A DNA stretch of 57,844 nucleotides, from assembly GCF_001438805.1 (NCBI RefSeq), contig NZ_JQCF01000014.1:1-57844 (forward strand). The letters are read 5' to 3'. This document shows, piece by piece, positions 1-7,670 of the stretch. The notes below the pieces were generated by a model. The model saw nothing but the letters and a program-made list of their open reading frames with translations. It was not told the origin of the DNA and did no database searches. Source of the DNA: Companilactobacillus kimchiensis. GTDB lineage: Bacteria > Bacillota > Bacilli > Lactobacillales > Lactobacillaceae. Both the position numbers and the translations under genes were made by a program. The first letter of the stretch is position 1. Each line of letters starts with the position of its first letter.

Positions 1-47
1 GTACGGTGGTGTGAGAGGTCGGTAATTAAAATTACCTCCTACTCGAT
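1..47 (+). mobile_element. 3' end of a group II intron (end of domain V plus domain VI)
   Basis: The first bases (GTACGGTGGTGTGAGAGG) match what I recall as the 3' strand of domain V of many bacterial group II introns. They are followed by a hairpin with domain VI architecture: GAG and AGG pair with CTC and CCT on either side of one unpaired A at 41, capped by the GGTAATT/AATTACC helix. That A would be the branch point, 6-7 bases before an AT 3' end near 47. The rest of the intron, including any reverse transcriptase, lies left of the window. The exact 3' splice junction is inferred. The proposed end touches the stop codon of the convergent permease gene. Confidence 0.7.
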
Positions 48-1420
48 TAATTTACTTTTCGATATCCATAAGCAAAATAAATAATAATTCCGATTGCGAA
101 CCAAGCGAGAAAAGCAATCCAAGAGTTAATGCTTACTTGAGTCATCAGGAGGATACATAAAATGACTGATAAAATTGGTATCCACGGATAAAGTGGGACT
201 TTAAAATCACTTTTGGGGACATCAGTTCGGTGTCTTAGTTTGATAATTCCATAAGCAACAAAAGTAAATGACAATAAAGTACCGATATTAACCAAACTAG
301 TTAATTCCTTTAATGAAACGAAGCCACCTAATAAAATGGCTAAGATAGTAATGGCATTCAAGGAAAGGATAGGCATTTTGGCTTTTTCATCAATCTTACC
401 AAAGGCATTTGGAATCATTCCGTCACGTCCTAATGCATAAATTAATCTGGAACCACCGTAAACGGTATTAAGCATCATAGTGAACATACCTGCCAAAGCT
501 CCAATAGTGATCAGAAAAGCAGCCTTACCCAACTTGACACTGGTTAGGGCGTAGACTACAGGATCGGAAAAATTCAAATCTTGGTAATTCACCATTCCAG
601 TTAGAACGGCCGAAAAAATAACGTATAATACGGCACAAACGGTTAAAGAGACCATAATACTGATAGGGATATTTTTTTGTGGATTTTTGACCTCCGGAGC
701 TGAAGATGGAATAACGTCAAATCCTAAGTAGGCAAAGAAGACGAGGGCAGCTCCCTTAACGACTCCAAAACCGCCCATGGGGAAATAGGGATGATAGTTT
801 TCTGGTTTGATATAAAAAATTCCAATAACAATAAAAGCGATAATAACAGACAATTTTACGAAAACCATTACAGTATTCATTCGGGCAGATGCTTGAATGC
901 CACGGCGAAATAACAGATAAATTAAAATTAAAACGATAATGGATGGTAAGTTGATGAAGGTTCCCTTGGCAGGATCAAAAGGTCCAATAACGGCTTTAGG
1001 TAAAATTACTCCAAAACTATTAAAGAGACTGACGAAATAGGCCGAGAATCCGGAAGAAACTGCAGAAACTCCTAAAATATACTCTAAACAAAGGGCCCAG
1101 CCGATCAACCAACCTGGAAATTGTCCAAAAATAATACTGCCATATGAGTAGGTACTACCAGCGACGGGGAAAGTTGAAGATAATTCAGCAAAGCACATAG
1201 CTGTTAAGATACAGACTACCGCTGCTAAAATGAATGAAATGGTAATTGCTGGCCCAGCTGTTCCATATGATACGATTCCTGGTAGGATAAAAATCCCTGT
1301 ACCGATAATGGCTCCGATACCCATTGAAATAAGATTTCCACGGGTGAGAGTTTTTTCAAAATGAGAATCACCCGCTGCAAATTTATTAAAATCTGCTTTT
1401 TTAAATAACTTTTCTTTCAT
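47..1420 (-). CDS. Amino-acid permease, APC superfamily (YfnA/CAT type)
   Basis: A 457-residue integral membrane protein with about 12 hydrophobic helices. The first-helix motif GAIIGTGIF (residues 36-44) is diagnostic of the amino acid-polyamine-organocation superfamily, and the overall look resembles the YfnA/cationic amino acid transporter subgroup. It probably imports an amino acid by proton symport; the substrate cannot be read from sequence. The ATG at 1420 is chosen over an in-frame GTG at 1435 because that GTG lies inside the AGGTGG ribosome-binding site. The gene is monocistronic. Its stop codon abuts the 3' end of a group II intron on the opposite strand, so its own terminator may have been displaced by the insertion. 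Confidence 0.9.
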   Translation of the reverse strand: MKEKLFKKADFNKFAAGDSHFEKTLTRGNLISMGIGAIIGTGIFILPGIVSYGTAGPAITISFILAAVVCILTAMCFAELSSTFPVAGSTYSYGSIIFGQFPGWLIGWALCLEYILGVSAVSSGFSAYFVSLFNSFGVILPKAVIGPFDPAKGTFINLPSIIVLILIYLLFRRGIQASARMNTVMVFVKLSVIIAFIVIGIFYIKPENYHPYFPMGGFGVVKGAALVFFAYLGFDVIPSSAPEVKNPQKNIPISIMVSLTVCAVLYVIFSAVLTGMVNYQDLNFSDPVVYALTSVKLGKAAFLITIGALAGMFTMMLNTVYGGSRLIYALGRDGMIPNAFGKIDEKAKMPILSLNAITILAILLGGFVSLKELTSLVNIGTLLSFTFVAYGIIKLRHRTDVPKSDFKVPLYPWIPILSVILCILLMTQVSINSWIAFLAWFAIGIIIYFAYGYRKVN

Positions 1421-1504
1421 AATTAATTTAACCACCTAAATAAAGACAACTTGTCTAGATTACAGTTCTTAGAAAGTTGTTGTCAATAGGAGAATCCGTG
1501 GAAA

Positions 1505-1535
1505 ATAAAAATAGCCCTCTTTTGAGAGGACTATC
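1505..1535 (-). terminator. Intrinsic terminator of nagB
   Basis: Read on the minus strand: an eight-pair stem AGTCCTCT/AGAGGGCT with a CAAA loop, followed by ATTTTTATTTT, just downstream of the nagB stop. Confidence 0.85.
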
Positions 1536-1554
1536 GATTATTAACAAAGATTAA

Positions 1555-2259
1555 TTACTTTAATTTTGATGCAGCAGCTTCATCAATGATAAGAGTTACA
1601 TCAGGATGGTTTTGTAATGCACTAGCTGGACAGTCTTCTGTAACAGGGCCATCAACAGTAGCAGCAATAGCATCAGCTTTGTTTTCACCATAAGCTAGAA
1701 GAATGATCTTCTTAGCTTTCATGATTGAACCGATACCCATTGAGTAAGCAAAACGTGGAACGTCTTTTTCATCTGCGAAGAAACGTGTGTTAGCTTCGAT
1801 AGTTGATTCTGTCAAGCCAACTTTTCTTGTCTTACCATCAAGTGGTGAACCTGGTTCGTTAAAACCAATGTGACCATTTCTACCAATACCAAGAATTTGA
1901 AGATCAATAGGATTGTCTTCAACAATTTTATCGTAATCTGATGTAGCAGCGTCAGCATCAGGATTTGAACCATCAGGAACGTATGAATTCTTGAAAGGTT
2001 TCTTGTTGAAGAGGTGTTCCTTCATGAAGTAGTGGTAACTTTGATCGTTGTCTGGTTGAAGACCAACATATTCATCCAAGTTAACTGAAGTAACATTAGA
2101 GAAATCAATATCGCTACTTGTCATTTCATTGTAAAGTGTAATTGGGCTACTACCTGTAGCAAGGCCTAAAACCTTGGCACCATTTTCTAGATCGTTCTTA
2201 ACGATGTTAAAGGCTTCTTTACCACCCATTTTTGTATCTGTAACTTTGATAATGTTCAT
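1555..2259 (-). CDS. nagB: Glucosamine-6-phosphate deaminase
   Basis: The cytoplasmic enzyme converts glucosamine-6-phosphate to fructose-6-phosphate and ammonia, the last step of amino-sugar catabolism. At 234 residues it is the short Gram-positive form. Visible motifs are GLATGSSP (phosphate loop, residues 32-39), NLDEYVGL with Asp62, and [13 protein letters not shown] with His130 and Glu135, the catalytic set of the family. It stands alone between terminators. A NagR/YvoA-type operator (2285-2300) lies about 26 bases before the start codon, so GlcNAc-6-P/GlcN-6-P-dependent derepression by a GntR regulator encoded elsewhere is likely. No nagA is in the window. Confidence 0.96.
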   Translation of the reverse strand: MNIIKVTDTKMGGKEAFNIVKNDLENGAKVLGLATGSSPITLYNEMTSSDIDFSNVTSVNLDEYVGLQPDNDQSYHYFMKEHLFNKKPFKNSYVPDGSNPDADAATSDYDKIVEDNPIDLQILGIGRNGHIGFNEPGSPLDGKTRKVGLTESTIEANTRFFADEKDVPRFAYSMGIGSIMKAKKIILLAYGENKADAIAATVDGPVTEDCPASALQNHPDVTLIIDEAAASKLK

Positions 2260-2284
2260 CTTATTAATCTCCCATCTCTGTCTT

Positions 2285-2300
2285 TCTGGTCTAGTCCAAT
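2285..2300. promoter_or_regulatory. Putative NagR/YvoA (dre-type) operator upstream of nagB
   Basis: The plus-strand sequence TCTGGTCTAGTCCAAT contains TGGTCTAGTCCA, one change from the symmetric TGGTCTAGACCA core recognised by GntR/HutC-family amino-sugar repressors. Its position in the nagB leader fits repression. Binding is inferred. Confidence 0.6.
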
Positions 2301-2443
2301 CTAATTCATTTTCAGTAAATTGTCAATAAAATATAGTCATTAAATAAAATTTTTTTAAAAATCGTGAGAAACAATGCAAAATCTTCACAAATTAGGTATA
2401 TTTTTTAATATAAGAGTAAATACCAAAAAGAGGCAGAATAAAT

Positions 2444-3283
2444 TTGGAAAAAATATTATCTACGTCTGAGGGCAGTGTAAATACAAACTTAATCGGGGAT
2501 GTTGATGGAGAAAATATCATCGTTCTTTTACCAGGAATTAACGGTTCAGCTGAGTATTTCAATGAAATAATTCCCTATTTAAAAGACAAATATACAGTTG
2601 TTGCGCTTGATCTATTAGGTCAAGGGAAATCAACTAAGACTAAAAACGAACACTATACGATTGATTCTGAGGCCTGGAATTTGCTTGAGGCCATGGCACG
2701 TTTAAAGATAACTAGAAAGCTGGTTGTCTTTGGTTATGGTGTTGGAGGATTGGTTGCCGTTAATATGGCAGAATTACGTGGTTTTACCATTTCTAAACTA
2801 ATCTTACTAAATACACCTGCCAACGAAAACTATGCCGCTATGGACGCCTCATCGTCTGTTGCTAGCATTCCCCTAATAGGCAAGTTAGCCAAATCACCTG
2901 TCAAAGCCAGTTTATACTTTGACAAGGGATTTGATCGCAATAGTTTGAAGAATCCTAAAGTAGTTGATGAAGCTGCTAATATGGTCGACCACAAGACAGT
3001 TAAAAAGTTTGAAAAGATGGCAACAGATTATCTTGAAGAAAAGGCTTTGAATAAACGTCTTCGTGCCGTGAAGATACCAACCTTGGCCATGTATTCTGAT
3101 GGTGATCAAGTTTTAACTGAAAAAGGCGTTAAAGATGCTAAAGCTACTATCGGGCGTGTACCCGATTTAAAACTTGAAGATATCAAGGGTACCGGTCATT
3201 TAGCTATGATGGAAAAACCTGAAGAAATTGCTAAAAAAATTATTGAATTTGATGAAACAACTGTTAAAACAGAAGAAGAATAA
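2444..3283 (+). CDS. Alpha/beta-hydrolase fold protein lacking the nucleophile serine
   Basis: A 279-residue cytoplasmic protein with the alpha/beta-hydrolase pattern: oxyanion region LLPGING (28-34), DLLGQGKS (56-63), a nucleophile-elbow region FGYGVGG (96-102), acid candidates Asp219/Asp221 and a C-terminal His252 (GTGHLAMMEKP). The elbow reads G-Y-G-V-G instead of G-x-S-x-G, so residue 99 is Gly (codon GGT) where Ser is expected. A classical serine hydrolase reaction is therefore unlikely. It may be a binding protein or a pseudo-enzyme. The TTG start at 2444 is supported by an AAAGAGG site 10-13 bases upstream. It is monocistronic with its own terminator. Confidence 0.85.
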   Translation: MEKILSTSEGSVNTNLIGDVDGENIIVLLPGINGSAEYFNEIIPYLKDKYTVVALDLLGQGKSTKTKNEHYTIDSEAWNLLEAMARLKITRKLVVFGYGVGGLVAVNMAELRGFTISKLILLNTPANENYAAMDASSSVASIPLIGKLAKSPVKASLYFDKGFDRNSLKNPKVVDEAANMVDHKTVKKFEKMATDYLEEKALNKRLRAVKIPTLAMYSDGDQVLTEKGVKDAKATIGRVPDLKLEDIKGTGHLAMMEKPEEIAKKIIEFDETTVKTEEE

Positions 3284-3285
3284 AA

Positions 3286-3317
3286 AAATACTCCAGAGAA
3301 TTCTGGAGTATTTTTTT
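3286..3317 (+). terminator. Intrinsic terminator
   Basis: Perfect stem ACTCCAGA/TCTGGAGT with GAAT loop, flanked by A-run and T-run, directly after the hydrolase stop codon. Confidence 0.9.
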
Positions 3318-3378
3318 GTCCTTTACTACGGAATTAAGAGTGATAAAGTCTAAGCAGATAGTAATTCGGAGGAGCGTT

Positions 3379-4212
3379 ATGAAAAATATTCGGTTATTCA
3401 TGTTAGCTTTGACCATTATCGTAGGAATAACTATGTCATTAACAGTCGTTAAGGCTGCGGGTATGGGTGGCCCAAATACGGGTGACTATGTCTATGAGGA
3501 TCAAGAATATATTACCAATGCACAGTATGATAAATTAGCAGATATTAATGATAATATTTTTTCAGGTGTTAGTCCTCAACGGTTATATGTGCTGATTTTT
3601 AATAATACTTCTGATGTGAACTATTTTAATGGCGTCAATGATATTTCGGATATTATGAGTAAATCTCGACGGATTGATTCGACGATTGTTGGTAAAACAG
3701 GAGAGGCTTTGTACGGATCAAGTCACTATTTTGATTTGGAAAGTGATACTGATGAAAATGAATCCTTAGATATAGATAATAATTATTTAATTATGGATCT
3801 GCAGAATAATAAAGTTTATCTAAATCCGAGTTTGCAGGGCAGTTTATATTTAACCGACTTGATGTTTTGGCAGGCCCAAATTGGGTTAGCCTCTAAACTA
3901 CGTTCAAAGAATACTGATACGAAAGTCGCAGCTCTGTTTCAATTAGCAGGCAAACTGGAACCAAAATTGAAGACAGTTTCTGAGAATAAAAAAATGCTTA
4001 AATCGACCGATTATTATGATGTTCAACAAGTAGTTGATACTATTTTGATGGTTCTTGGAGTTATTATTGTGATAATCGTTTGGATCATAATTCATCGAAT
4101 CAACAAAAATAAACCACATCATGGTGGCGGTGGCTCGGACTTGGGTAATTCTGACTATGATGAAGGGTTTGATGAAGGTTATTACATGGGTAGTAATGAT
4201 CCGTTTATGTAA
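3379..4212 (+). CDS. Secreted/membrane-anchored TPM-like protein
   Basis: The protein has 277 residues: an N-terminal signal peptide (1 to about 26, ending near VKAAG), an extracellular alpha/beta region, one transmembrane helix at about 218-240, a Gly/His stretch (HHGGGG) and an acidic tail. The layout (signal, small globular domain beginning with an NAQYDKLADIN helix, single helix, Gly-rich tail) resembles the TPM/YgcG family, but similarity is weak and I infer it from architecture. Function is unknown; TPM proteins are linked to envelope or photosystem maintenance. The ATG at 3379 is preferred over an upstream TTG at 3316, which lies in the previous terminator; GGAGG sits 6 bases before the ATG. 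The MazG-like gene follows after 21 bases. Confidence 0.65.
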   Translation: MKNIRLFMLALTIIVGITMSLTVVKAAGMGGPNTGDYVYEDQEYITNAQYDKLADINDNIFSGVSPQRLYVLIFNNTSDVNYFNGVNDISDIMSKSRRIDSTIVGKTGEALYGSSHYFDLESDTDENESLDIDNNYLIMDLQNNKVYLNPSLQGSLYLTDLMFWQAQIGLASKLRSKNTDTKVAALFQLAGKLEPKLKTVSENKKMLKSTDYYDVQQVVDTILMVLGVIIVIIVWIIIHRINKNKPHHGGGGSDLGNSDYDEGFDEGYYMGSNDPFM

Positions 4213-4233
4213 AAATTTGCTGGAGGTATGATC

Positions 4234-4551
4234 TTGAATTTAAAAGAACATCAACAATGGTTAACTGAATTTTATAAAAAACGTGGTTGGTATCAATATC
4301 CAACGTTTGTTCATTTAAATTTTATGACTGAAGAGGTTGGCGAATTATCGCGTGCAGTCAGAGCGATTGAAATAGGTCGTGATCATCCAGGGGAGATGAA
4401 GAAAACTCCAGAAGAATTGCAAGATAACCTGGAAGAAGAATTAGCTGATGTCATGGATCAAGTTTTAATGATTAGTAGTAAGTATGATGTTGATCCAGAA
4501 ATATTGCTAAAACGAAGTGAAAGTAAGCTAACGAGACGTTTTAAAAAATAA
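4234..4551 (+). CDS. MazG-like nucleotide pyrophosphohydrolase
   Basis: A 105-residue protein of the all-alpha NTP pyrophosphohydrolase superfamily. It carries the metal-binding ExxE...ExxD pattern (Glu34/Glu37 and Glu69/Asp72). It probably hydrolyses a non-canonical (d)NTP to the monophosphate and pyrophosphate. Single-domain members of this length act as oligomers. The TTG at 4234 is chosen because GGAGG ends 8 bases upstream; the ATG at 4228 would leave only one base of spacing. It is likely cotranscribed with the preceding TPM-like gene. Its stop codon merges with a bidirectional terminator. Confidence 0.8.
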   Translation: MNLKEHQQWLTEFYKKRGWYQYPTFVHLNFMTEEVGELSRAVRAIEIGRDHPGEMKKTPEELQDNLEEELADVMDQVLMISSKYDVDPEILLKRSESKLTRRFKK

Positions 4552-4580
4552 AAAAGCGGCCTATGATGCGGTCGCTTTTT
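4551..4580. terminator. Bidirectional terminator between convergent genes
   Basis: AAAAAGCG (4551-4558) pairs with CGCTTTTT (4573-4580) with additional pairs inside. It overlaps the 3' ends of both convergent genes. Confidence 0.8.
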
Positions 4581-5106
4581 GTGTGGGCTGTTTAATTTTT
4601 ACGGGTTTGATTAGGAATCTATTTTTTTGAGAACTGGCAACAGGAACGTACTTTTTACCATCTTTATAGACAAATTGTATAACGTCGTAATTATTATCGA
4701 GTTTTTTGGCTTGAGTAGAAATTATTTTTTGAATGGAGTAAATATACATCTTTTGATCTTCCTGAGCATTACCAGCCTGAACTGCTTCAAAAGAAGTCTT
4801 CATATACTTTTGTGTCTGCTTATCAGTCAATTTAACAATAATAACCGTGTGGGGATGCTTGCTGGTACTGTCGTTGATATTATTTTCTTCCTTGACGGCT
4901 ACGACACGTCCATTCTGGTTAAAGCTTTTATCAAGGGATTTTTTGATGCTTTTGTATTCAGTTTTAGGCTGACTGGCAGTTGGATTAGTTGCTTTACCTG
5001 TGTTTTTTAGAGTTAAGACAGATAGTAAAATGGCAAAAATCACCACCCCAATGATTGAAATAATTAGATACTTTTGATTGATGGGATCCCGTTGTTTTCC
5101 ATGCAT
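4561..5106 (-). CDS. Hypothetical N-terminally anchored extracellular protein
   Basis: I do not recognise this 181-residue protein. It has a short basic cytoplasmic start, one hydrophobic helix at about residues 13-33, a Thr/Ser/Pro/Lys linker, then an alpha/beta globular part (about 50-165) with VVAVKEEN, HTVIIVKLTD and VIQFVYKDGKKYVPV strands, and a basic tail. The arrangement suggests a surface-exposed protein tethered to the membrane. The start is supported by AGGGGC 6 bases upstream of the ATG. It is transcribed alone. No catalytic motif or cysteine was seen. Confidence 0.7.
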   Translation of the reverse strand: MHGKQRDPINQKYLIISIIGVVIFAILLSVLTLKNTGKATNPTASQPKTEYKSIKKSLDKSFNQNGRVVAVKEENNINDSTSKHPHTVIIVKLTDKQTQKYMKTSFEAVQAGNAQEDQKMYIYSIQKIISTQAKKLDNNYDVIQFVYKDGKKYVPVASSQKNRFLIKPVKIKQPTQKATAS

Positions 5107-5200
5107 ATTAAAGCCCCTATTTACTTATAATTAATAGAGAAATTATAACATAAGGAACTTTTTCGTTCTTTTATGAAGATTAGGTTAGTATAAAAATTCC

Positions 5201-5358
5201 GCTCTCCGCAAGGAAGGAAAAATGGTTGGAACATAGCGGGCACAACTTGGAGCCTTTTGTTCCGAAAGTCTTCAAGCTTGGCCTTTTCCTAATCCGGCAA
5301 AAACTGCCGAATAAGGAAAATTTCGCTATTGAACCATTTTTTCTTCCTTACTCCGAGC
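5201..5358. repeat. Large imperfect palindromic intergenic element
   Basis: A 158-base structured stretch fills the gap between the PTS operon and the preceding gene. Outer arms GCTC/GAGC and AAGGAAGGAAAAATGGTT (5210-5227) pair with AACCATTTTTTCTTCCTT (5332-5349). ATAGCG pairs with CGCTAT inside that. Two inner hairpins follow: CTTGGAG/CTTCAAG, and a long one (TTTTCCTAATCCGGC with GCCGAATAAGGAAAA, loop AAAAACT). Flanking A- and T-runs mean it may also terminate the PTS transcript. It looks like a dispersed palindromic repeat or structured RNA. No protein is encoded. Confidence 0.65.
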
Positions 5359-5403
5359 TAGTGCTTTTTTGTTTAAAAGGTAGCTACTAAAATTTAAATT
5401 TGT

Positions 5404-6228
5404 TTAGAAAATACCAACCCAAGCGCCTAAAATACTGATAACTGCGATACCACCGATAATTGCTAGTGGCTTAGCACCTTTATTGAGCAACCAATAGATG
5501 ATACCAAAAGCTCCTAAAGGTAGCAGACCGGGCATAATCTGATTTAAAATTGTTTGTATTTTAATAGTCTCTGCACCAGTACCATATTTCAAAGGAATGG
5601 TAATTGAAACCATTGAAGCGGTCATAGCACCGATAACCATTAAACCCAAAATTGCGGCACCAAAGGTAAGATTTTCCATCATACCATTGGCTTGAATCTT
5701 TTGTAGAAATCCAGCCCCTAGTTTATAACCCCAGTTATTGCACAACCATCTGAGAATAATTGTTGGGATATTGAATACTAATAAGAATAGGATAGGCCCT
5801 AAAATGTTACCTTTGATTGCTAGAGCTGTTCCAATACCGGTAGCAAGTAATCTCAAAGTCCCCCAAAAGAATGAATCGCCAATACCAGCTAAGGGTCCCA
5901 TTAGTGAGGCTTTAATAGTATCAATTGAGGATTCATCAAAATCTTCATCGTTTGCGTTTTGTTCTTCCATAGCGGATACGATCCCAGTAATAAAAGTAAC
6001 AATGAAGGGTGTAGTATTGAAGAAACCTAAGTGACGCTTTAAGGCTTTGGACATTTTATCCTTGTTATTGCCGTAGAGTTTTTTTAGTACAGGAATCATA
6101 GCGTAGGTAAAGCCAAGATTCATTTGACGCTCGTAGTTCCAAGAGAACTCCATTTGCATGGAACGCCAGAATACTTTGTTTAAATCTTTTTGTGTAACTT
6201 TCTTTTTGTCTTTAGAAGTCATCGTCAT
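5404..6228 (-). CDS. PTS system, mannose/fructose/sorbose-class IID component
   Basis: A 274-residue membrane subunit of a mannose-family phosphotransferase permease. The N-terminal conserved segment (FWRSMQMEFSWNYERQMNLG) and later Gly/Ile-rich helices are typical of IID, which with IIC forms the sugar channel. The ATG at 6228 is preferred: GGGAG lies 8 bases upstream, and an upstream in-frame start would overlap IIC further. The start still overlaps the IIC stop by about 17 bases, implying translational coupling. It is the last gene of the IIB-IIC-IID operon; no IIA gene follows, the palindromic element does. Confidence 0.93.
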   Translation of the reverse strand: MTMTSKDKKKVTQKDLNKVFWRSMQMEFSWNYERQMNLGFTYAMIPVLKKLYGNNKDKMSKALKRHLGFFNTTPFIVTFITGIVSAMEEQNANDEDFDESSIDTIKASLMGPLAGIGDSFFWGTLRLLATGIGTALAIKGNILGPILFLLVFNIPTIILRWLCNNWGYKLGAGFLQKIQANGMMENLTFGAAILGLMVIGAMTASMVSITIPLKYGTGAETIKIQTILNQIMPGLLPLGAFGIIYWLLNKGAKPLAIIGGIAVISILGAWVGIF

Positions 6229-7012
6229 TATTTTCACTCCCACTTTCACTTATATTCTCATTTGTATTATTAATAGCTACTTTTGCAGTTTTGTGAGAAC
6301 GCATAATTTGAACCATGATTACTGCTAGGATTGCACCAAAAATTGCTATCCCAGTTAAAGGGATTTTTAAATAAGCGAACAGTGCAAATCCTAAGAAGAA
6401 ATAGGGAACAACTGATTTTGTCATAATAACTTGAGCTAACATTGCAAAACCTAAGGCGGGAATGATACCTGTTGCTACAGTTAAACCGTGTTGAACAAAA
6501 GTAGGGATTAGATTCAATAGTAATTTAACAGCATTACTTCCTACGGAAAACGAAGCAGCAACAACGATAGCTAACATTAATGCAAGACCAAACCCGGCAA
6601 TATAATGCATTCGTTGGACACCATTTGCATCACCATCATCCGCATATTTACCGGCCTTATTTGATAAGTAAGGAATAAAAATACCTAAATAAAGATTTTT
6701 TAAAATTAATGCTAGTGTGGCAATCGGTAATGCCAAAATTAATGCTGCTGAAGTTGCAGCATGTGATGAAATGGCAAAAGCAACTCCTAAAATACCACCT
6801 GTAATAACCTTTGGAGGAATTGAAGCCCCAACAGAGAACATACCAATAAATGCTAATTCTAACGTTGCACCCATGATAATACCGGCTTTTAGATCTCCCA
6901 TAACTAAACCAACTGCTACACCAGTTACGATTGGACGTGAGATCATACTGTCGCCAGTTGCATAATCAAGTTGAGCAACAAAAGCAATTATCCCTAATAA
7001 TAGTGCTTGCAT
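6212..7012 (-). CDS. PTS system, mannose/sorbose-class IIC component
   Basis: A 266-residue polytopic membrane protein of the EII-Sor IIC family. It starts MQALLLGIIAFVAQLDYATG and contains GAIIGVA-like Gly/Ala-rich helices (GGILGVAFAISSHAATSAAL) and the ASIPPKVITGG segment typical of the family. It forms the substrate-translocating unit with IID. The C-terminus is an unusual Asn/Asp/Glu/Ser-rich tail (about residues 245-266) running into the IID start. AAAGGGG lies upstream of the ATG, and it starts 14 bases after IIB. The sugar is not identifiable from this subunit. Confidence 0.93.
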   Translation of the reverse strand: MQALLLGIIAFVAQLDYATGDSMISRPIVTGVAVGLVMGDLKAGIIMGATLELAFIGMFSVGASIPPKVITGGILGVAFAISSHAATSAALILALPIATLALILKNLYLGIFIPYLSNKAGKYADDGDANGVQRMHYIAGFGLALMLAIVVAASFSVGSNAVKLLLNLIPTFVQHGLTVATGIIPALGFAMLAQVIMTKSVVPYFFLGFALFAYLKIPLTGIAIFGAILAVIMVQIMRSHKTAKVAINNTNENISESGSENNDDDF

Positions 7013-7026
7013 TTTAAAACACCCCT

Positions 7027-7500
7027 TTATTTAATTAATTTTTGAACTGGTATGGCTTTATCGCCAGGTACCTGTCTTAGTTCAACCTCAATGCCATCCG
7101 CTATTAATTGCTTAAGTTGTTCCTCCTCTTCAGGCAAAAGATTAACAGCTTTAGTAAGGTTACGAGTCCCCTCTCGAACCTTCATGCCACCCAGGTTAAT
7201 GTGTTTAATCTCGGGATATCCGTGCTGAAGTTTTACGGCATCTTCCACGTTACCAACGATGACAAACATTGTTAGATCATTGGTTTTTCCACTTTTTAAA
7301 GTAGCAATAGCATCGTCAACTGTCTTAATGGCCAATTTAACTCCTTGAGGTTTAGCCATTCTAATAATGCTACGTTGTGTATCATCAGTTGCTGCAGCAT
7401 CATTTACAATCATAATGGCATCAACATTAAGTTCAGGGGTCCAAGCAAAAGCAACTTGTCCATGTAATAAGCGATGATCGATTCGTACTAATTTAATCAT
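7027..7500 (-). CDS. PTS system, mannose/sorbose-class IIB component
   Basis: A 157-residue cytoplasmic phosphotransfer domain that passes phosphate from IIA to the incoming sugar. The family motif RIDHRLLHGQV is present at residues 6-16; His13 is the expected phosphorylation site. It is the first gene of the operon, with AAGGAGG before the ATG. A well-formed promoter (TTGACA at 7608-7613 and TAAGAT at 7584-7589, minus strand, 18-base spacer) and an operator copy (7537-7554) lie upstream. There is no fused or adjacent IIA, so IIA must be borrowed from elsewhere in the genome. Confidence 0.94.
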   Translation of the reverse strand: MIKLVRIDHRLLHGQVAFAWTPELNVDAIMIVNDAAATDDTQRSIIRMAKPQGVKLAIKTVDDAIATLKSGKTNDLTMFVIVGNVEDAVKLQHGYPEIKHINLGGMKVREGTRNLTKAVNLLPEEEEQLKQLIADGIEVELRQVPGDKAIPVQKLIK

Positions 7501-7536
7501 TAGAATCCTCCTTGAAATAATTGATTAATTAAAAAA

Positions 7537-7554
7537 TGTGGTACCGTTCCCACA
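7537..7554. promoter_or_regulatory. Operator copy 1 for the local LacI-family regulator
   Basis: TGTGGTACCGTTCCCACA is a LacI-type palindrome with a central CG. It lies between the PTS promoter and the IIB start. A second copy is at 7631-7648 and the flanking sequence is also duplicated. The centre resembles a cre site (TGGTACCGTTCCCA) but departs from the CcpA consensus, so the neighbouring LacI protein is the better candidate. Confidence 0.65.
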
Positions 7555-7583
7555 TTAAAGTTAAGCGCTCTCAACGCGAACTT

Positions 7584-7613
7584 ATCTTAACCCCATTGAT
7601 TTTATTCTGTCAA
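7584..7613 (-). promoter_or_regulatory. Promoter of the PTS operon
   Basis: Minus-strand TTGACA (7608-7613), 18-base spacer, TAAGAT (7584-7589). It overlaps the divergent lacI-type promoter, so the two probably compete for polymerase. Confidence 0.7.
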
Positions 7614-7624
7614 TAGTTTATATT
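7596..7624 (+). promoter_or_regulatory. Promoter of the LacI-family regulator gene
   Basis: TTGATT (7596-7601), 17-base spacer, TATATT (7619-7624). Operator copy 2 begins 7 bases after the -10 box, consistent with autorepression. Confidence 0.65.
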
Positions 7625-7630
7625 TTTATT

Positions 7631-7648
7631 TGTGGTATCGCTCCCACT
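7631..7648. promoter_or_regulatory. Operator copy 2 for the local LacI-family regulator
   Basis: TGTGGTATCGCTCCCACT sits at the expected transcription start of the regulator gene, 94 bases centre-to-centre from copy 1. That spacing would permit DNA looping. Confidence 0.65.
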
Positions 7649-7670
7649 AATTAAAGTTACTCTCAACGAG

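Noticed and set aside
1451-1462. TTGTCTAGATTA as a second NagR site upstream of the permease
   Set aside because: Only about 9 of 12 positions fit and only one half is good; too weak to annotate.
4627-5010. 127-codon plus-strand frame
   Set aside because: Antisense to the anchored hypothetical protein, which has a proper ribosome-binding site and terminator; this frame has neither.
7537-7554. Operator copy 1 as a catabolite-responsive element for CcpA
   Set aside because: The extended symmetry and the duplicated copy fit the adjacent LacI regulator better, and key cre positions differ.
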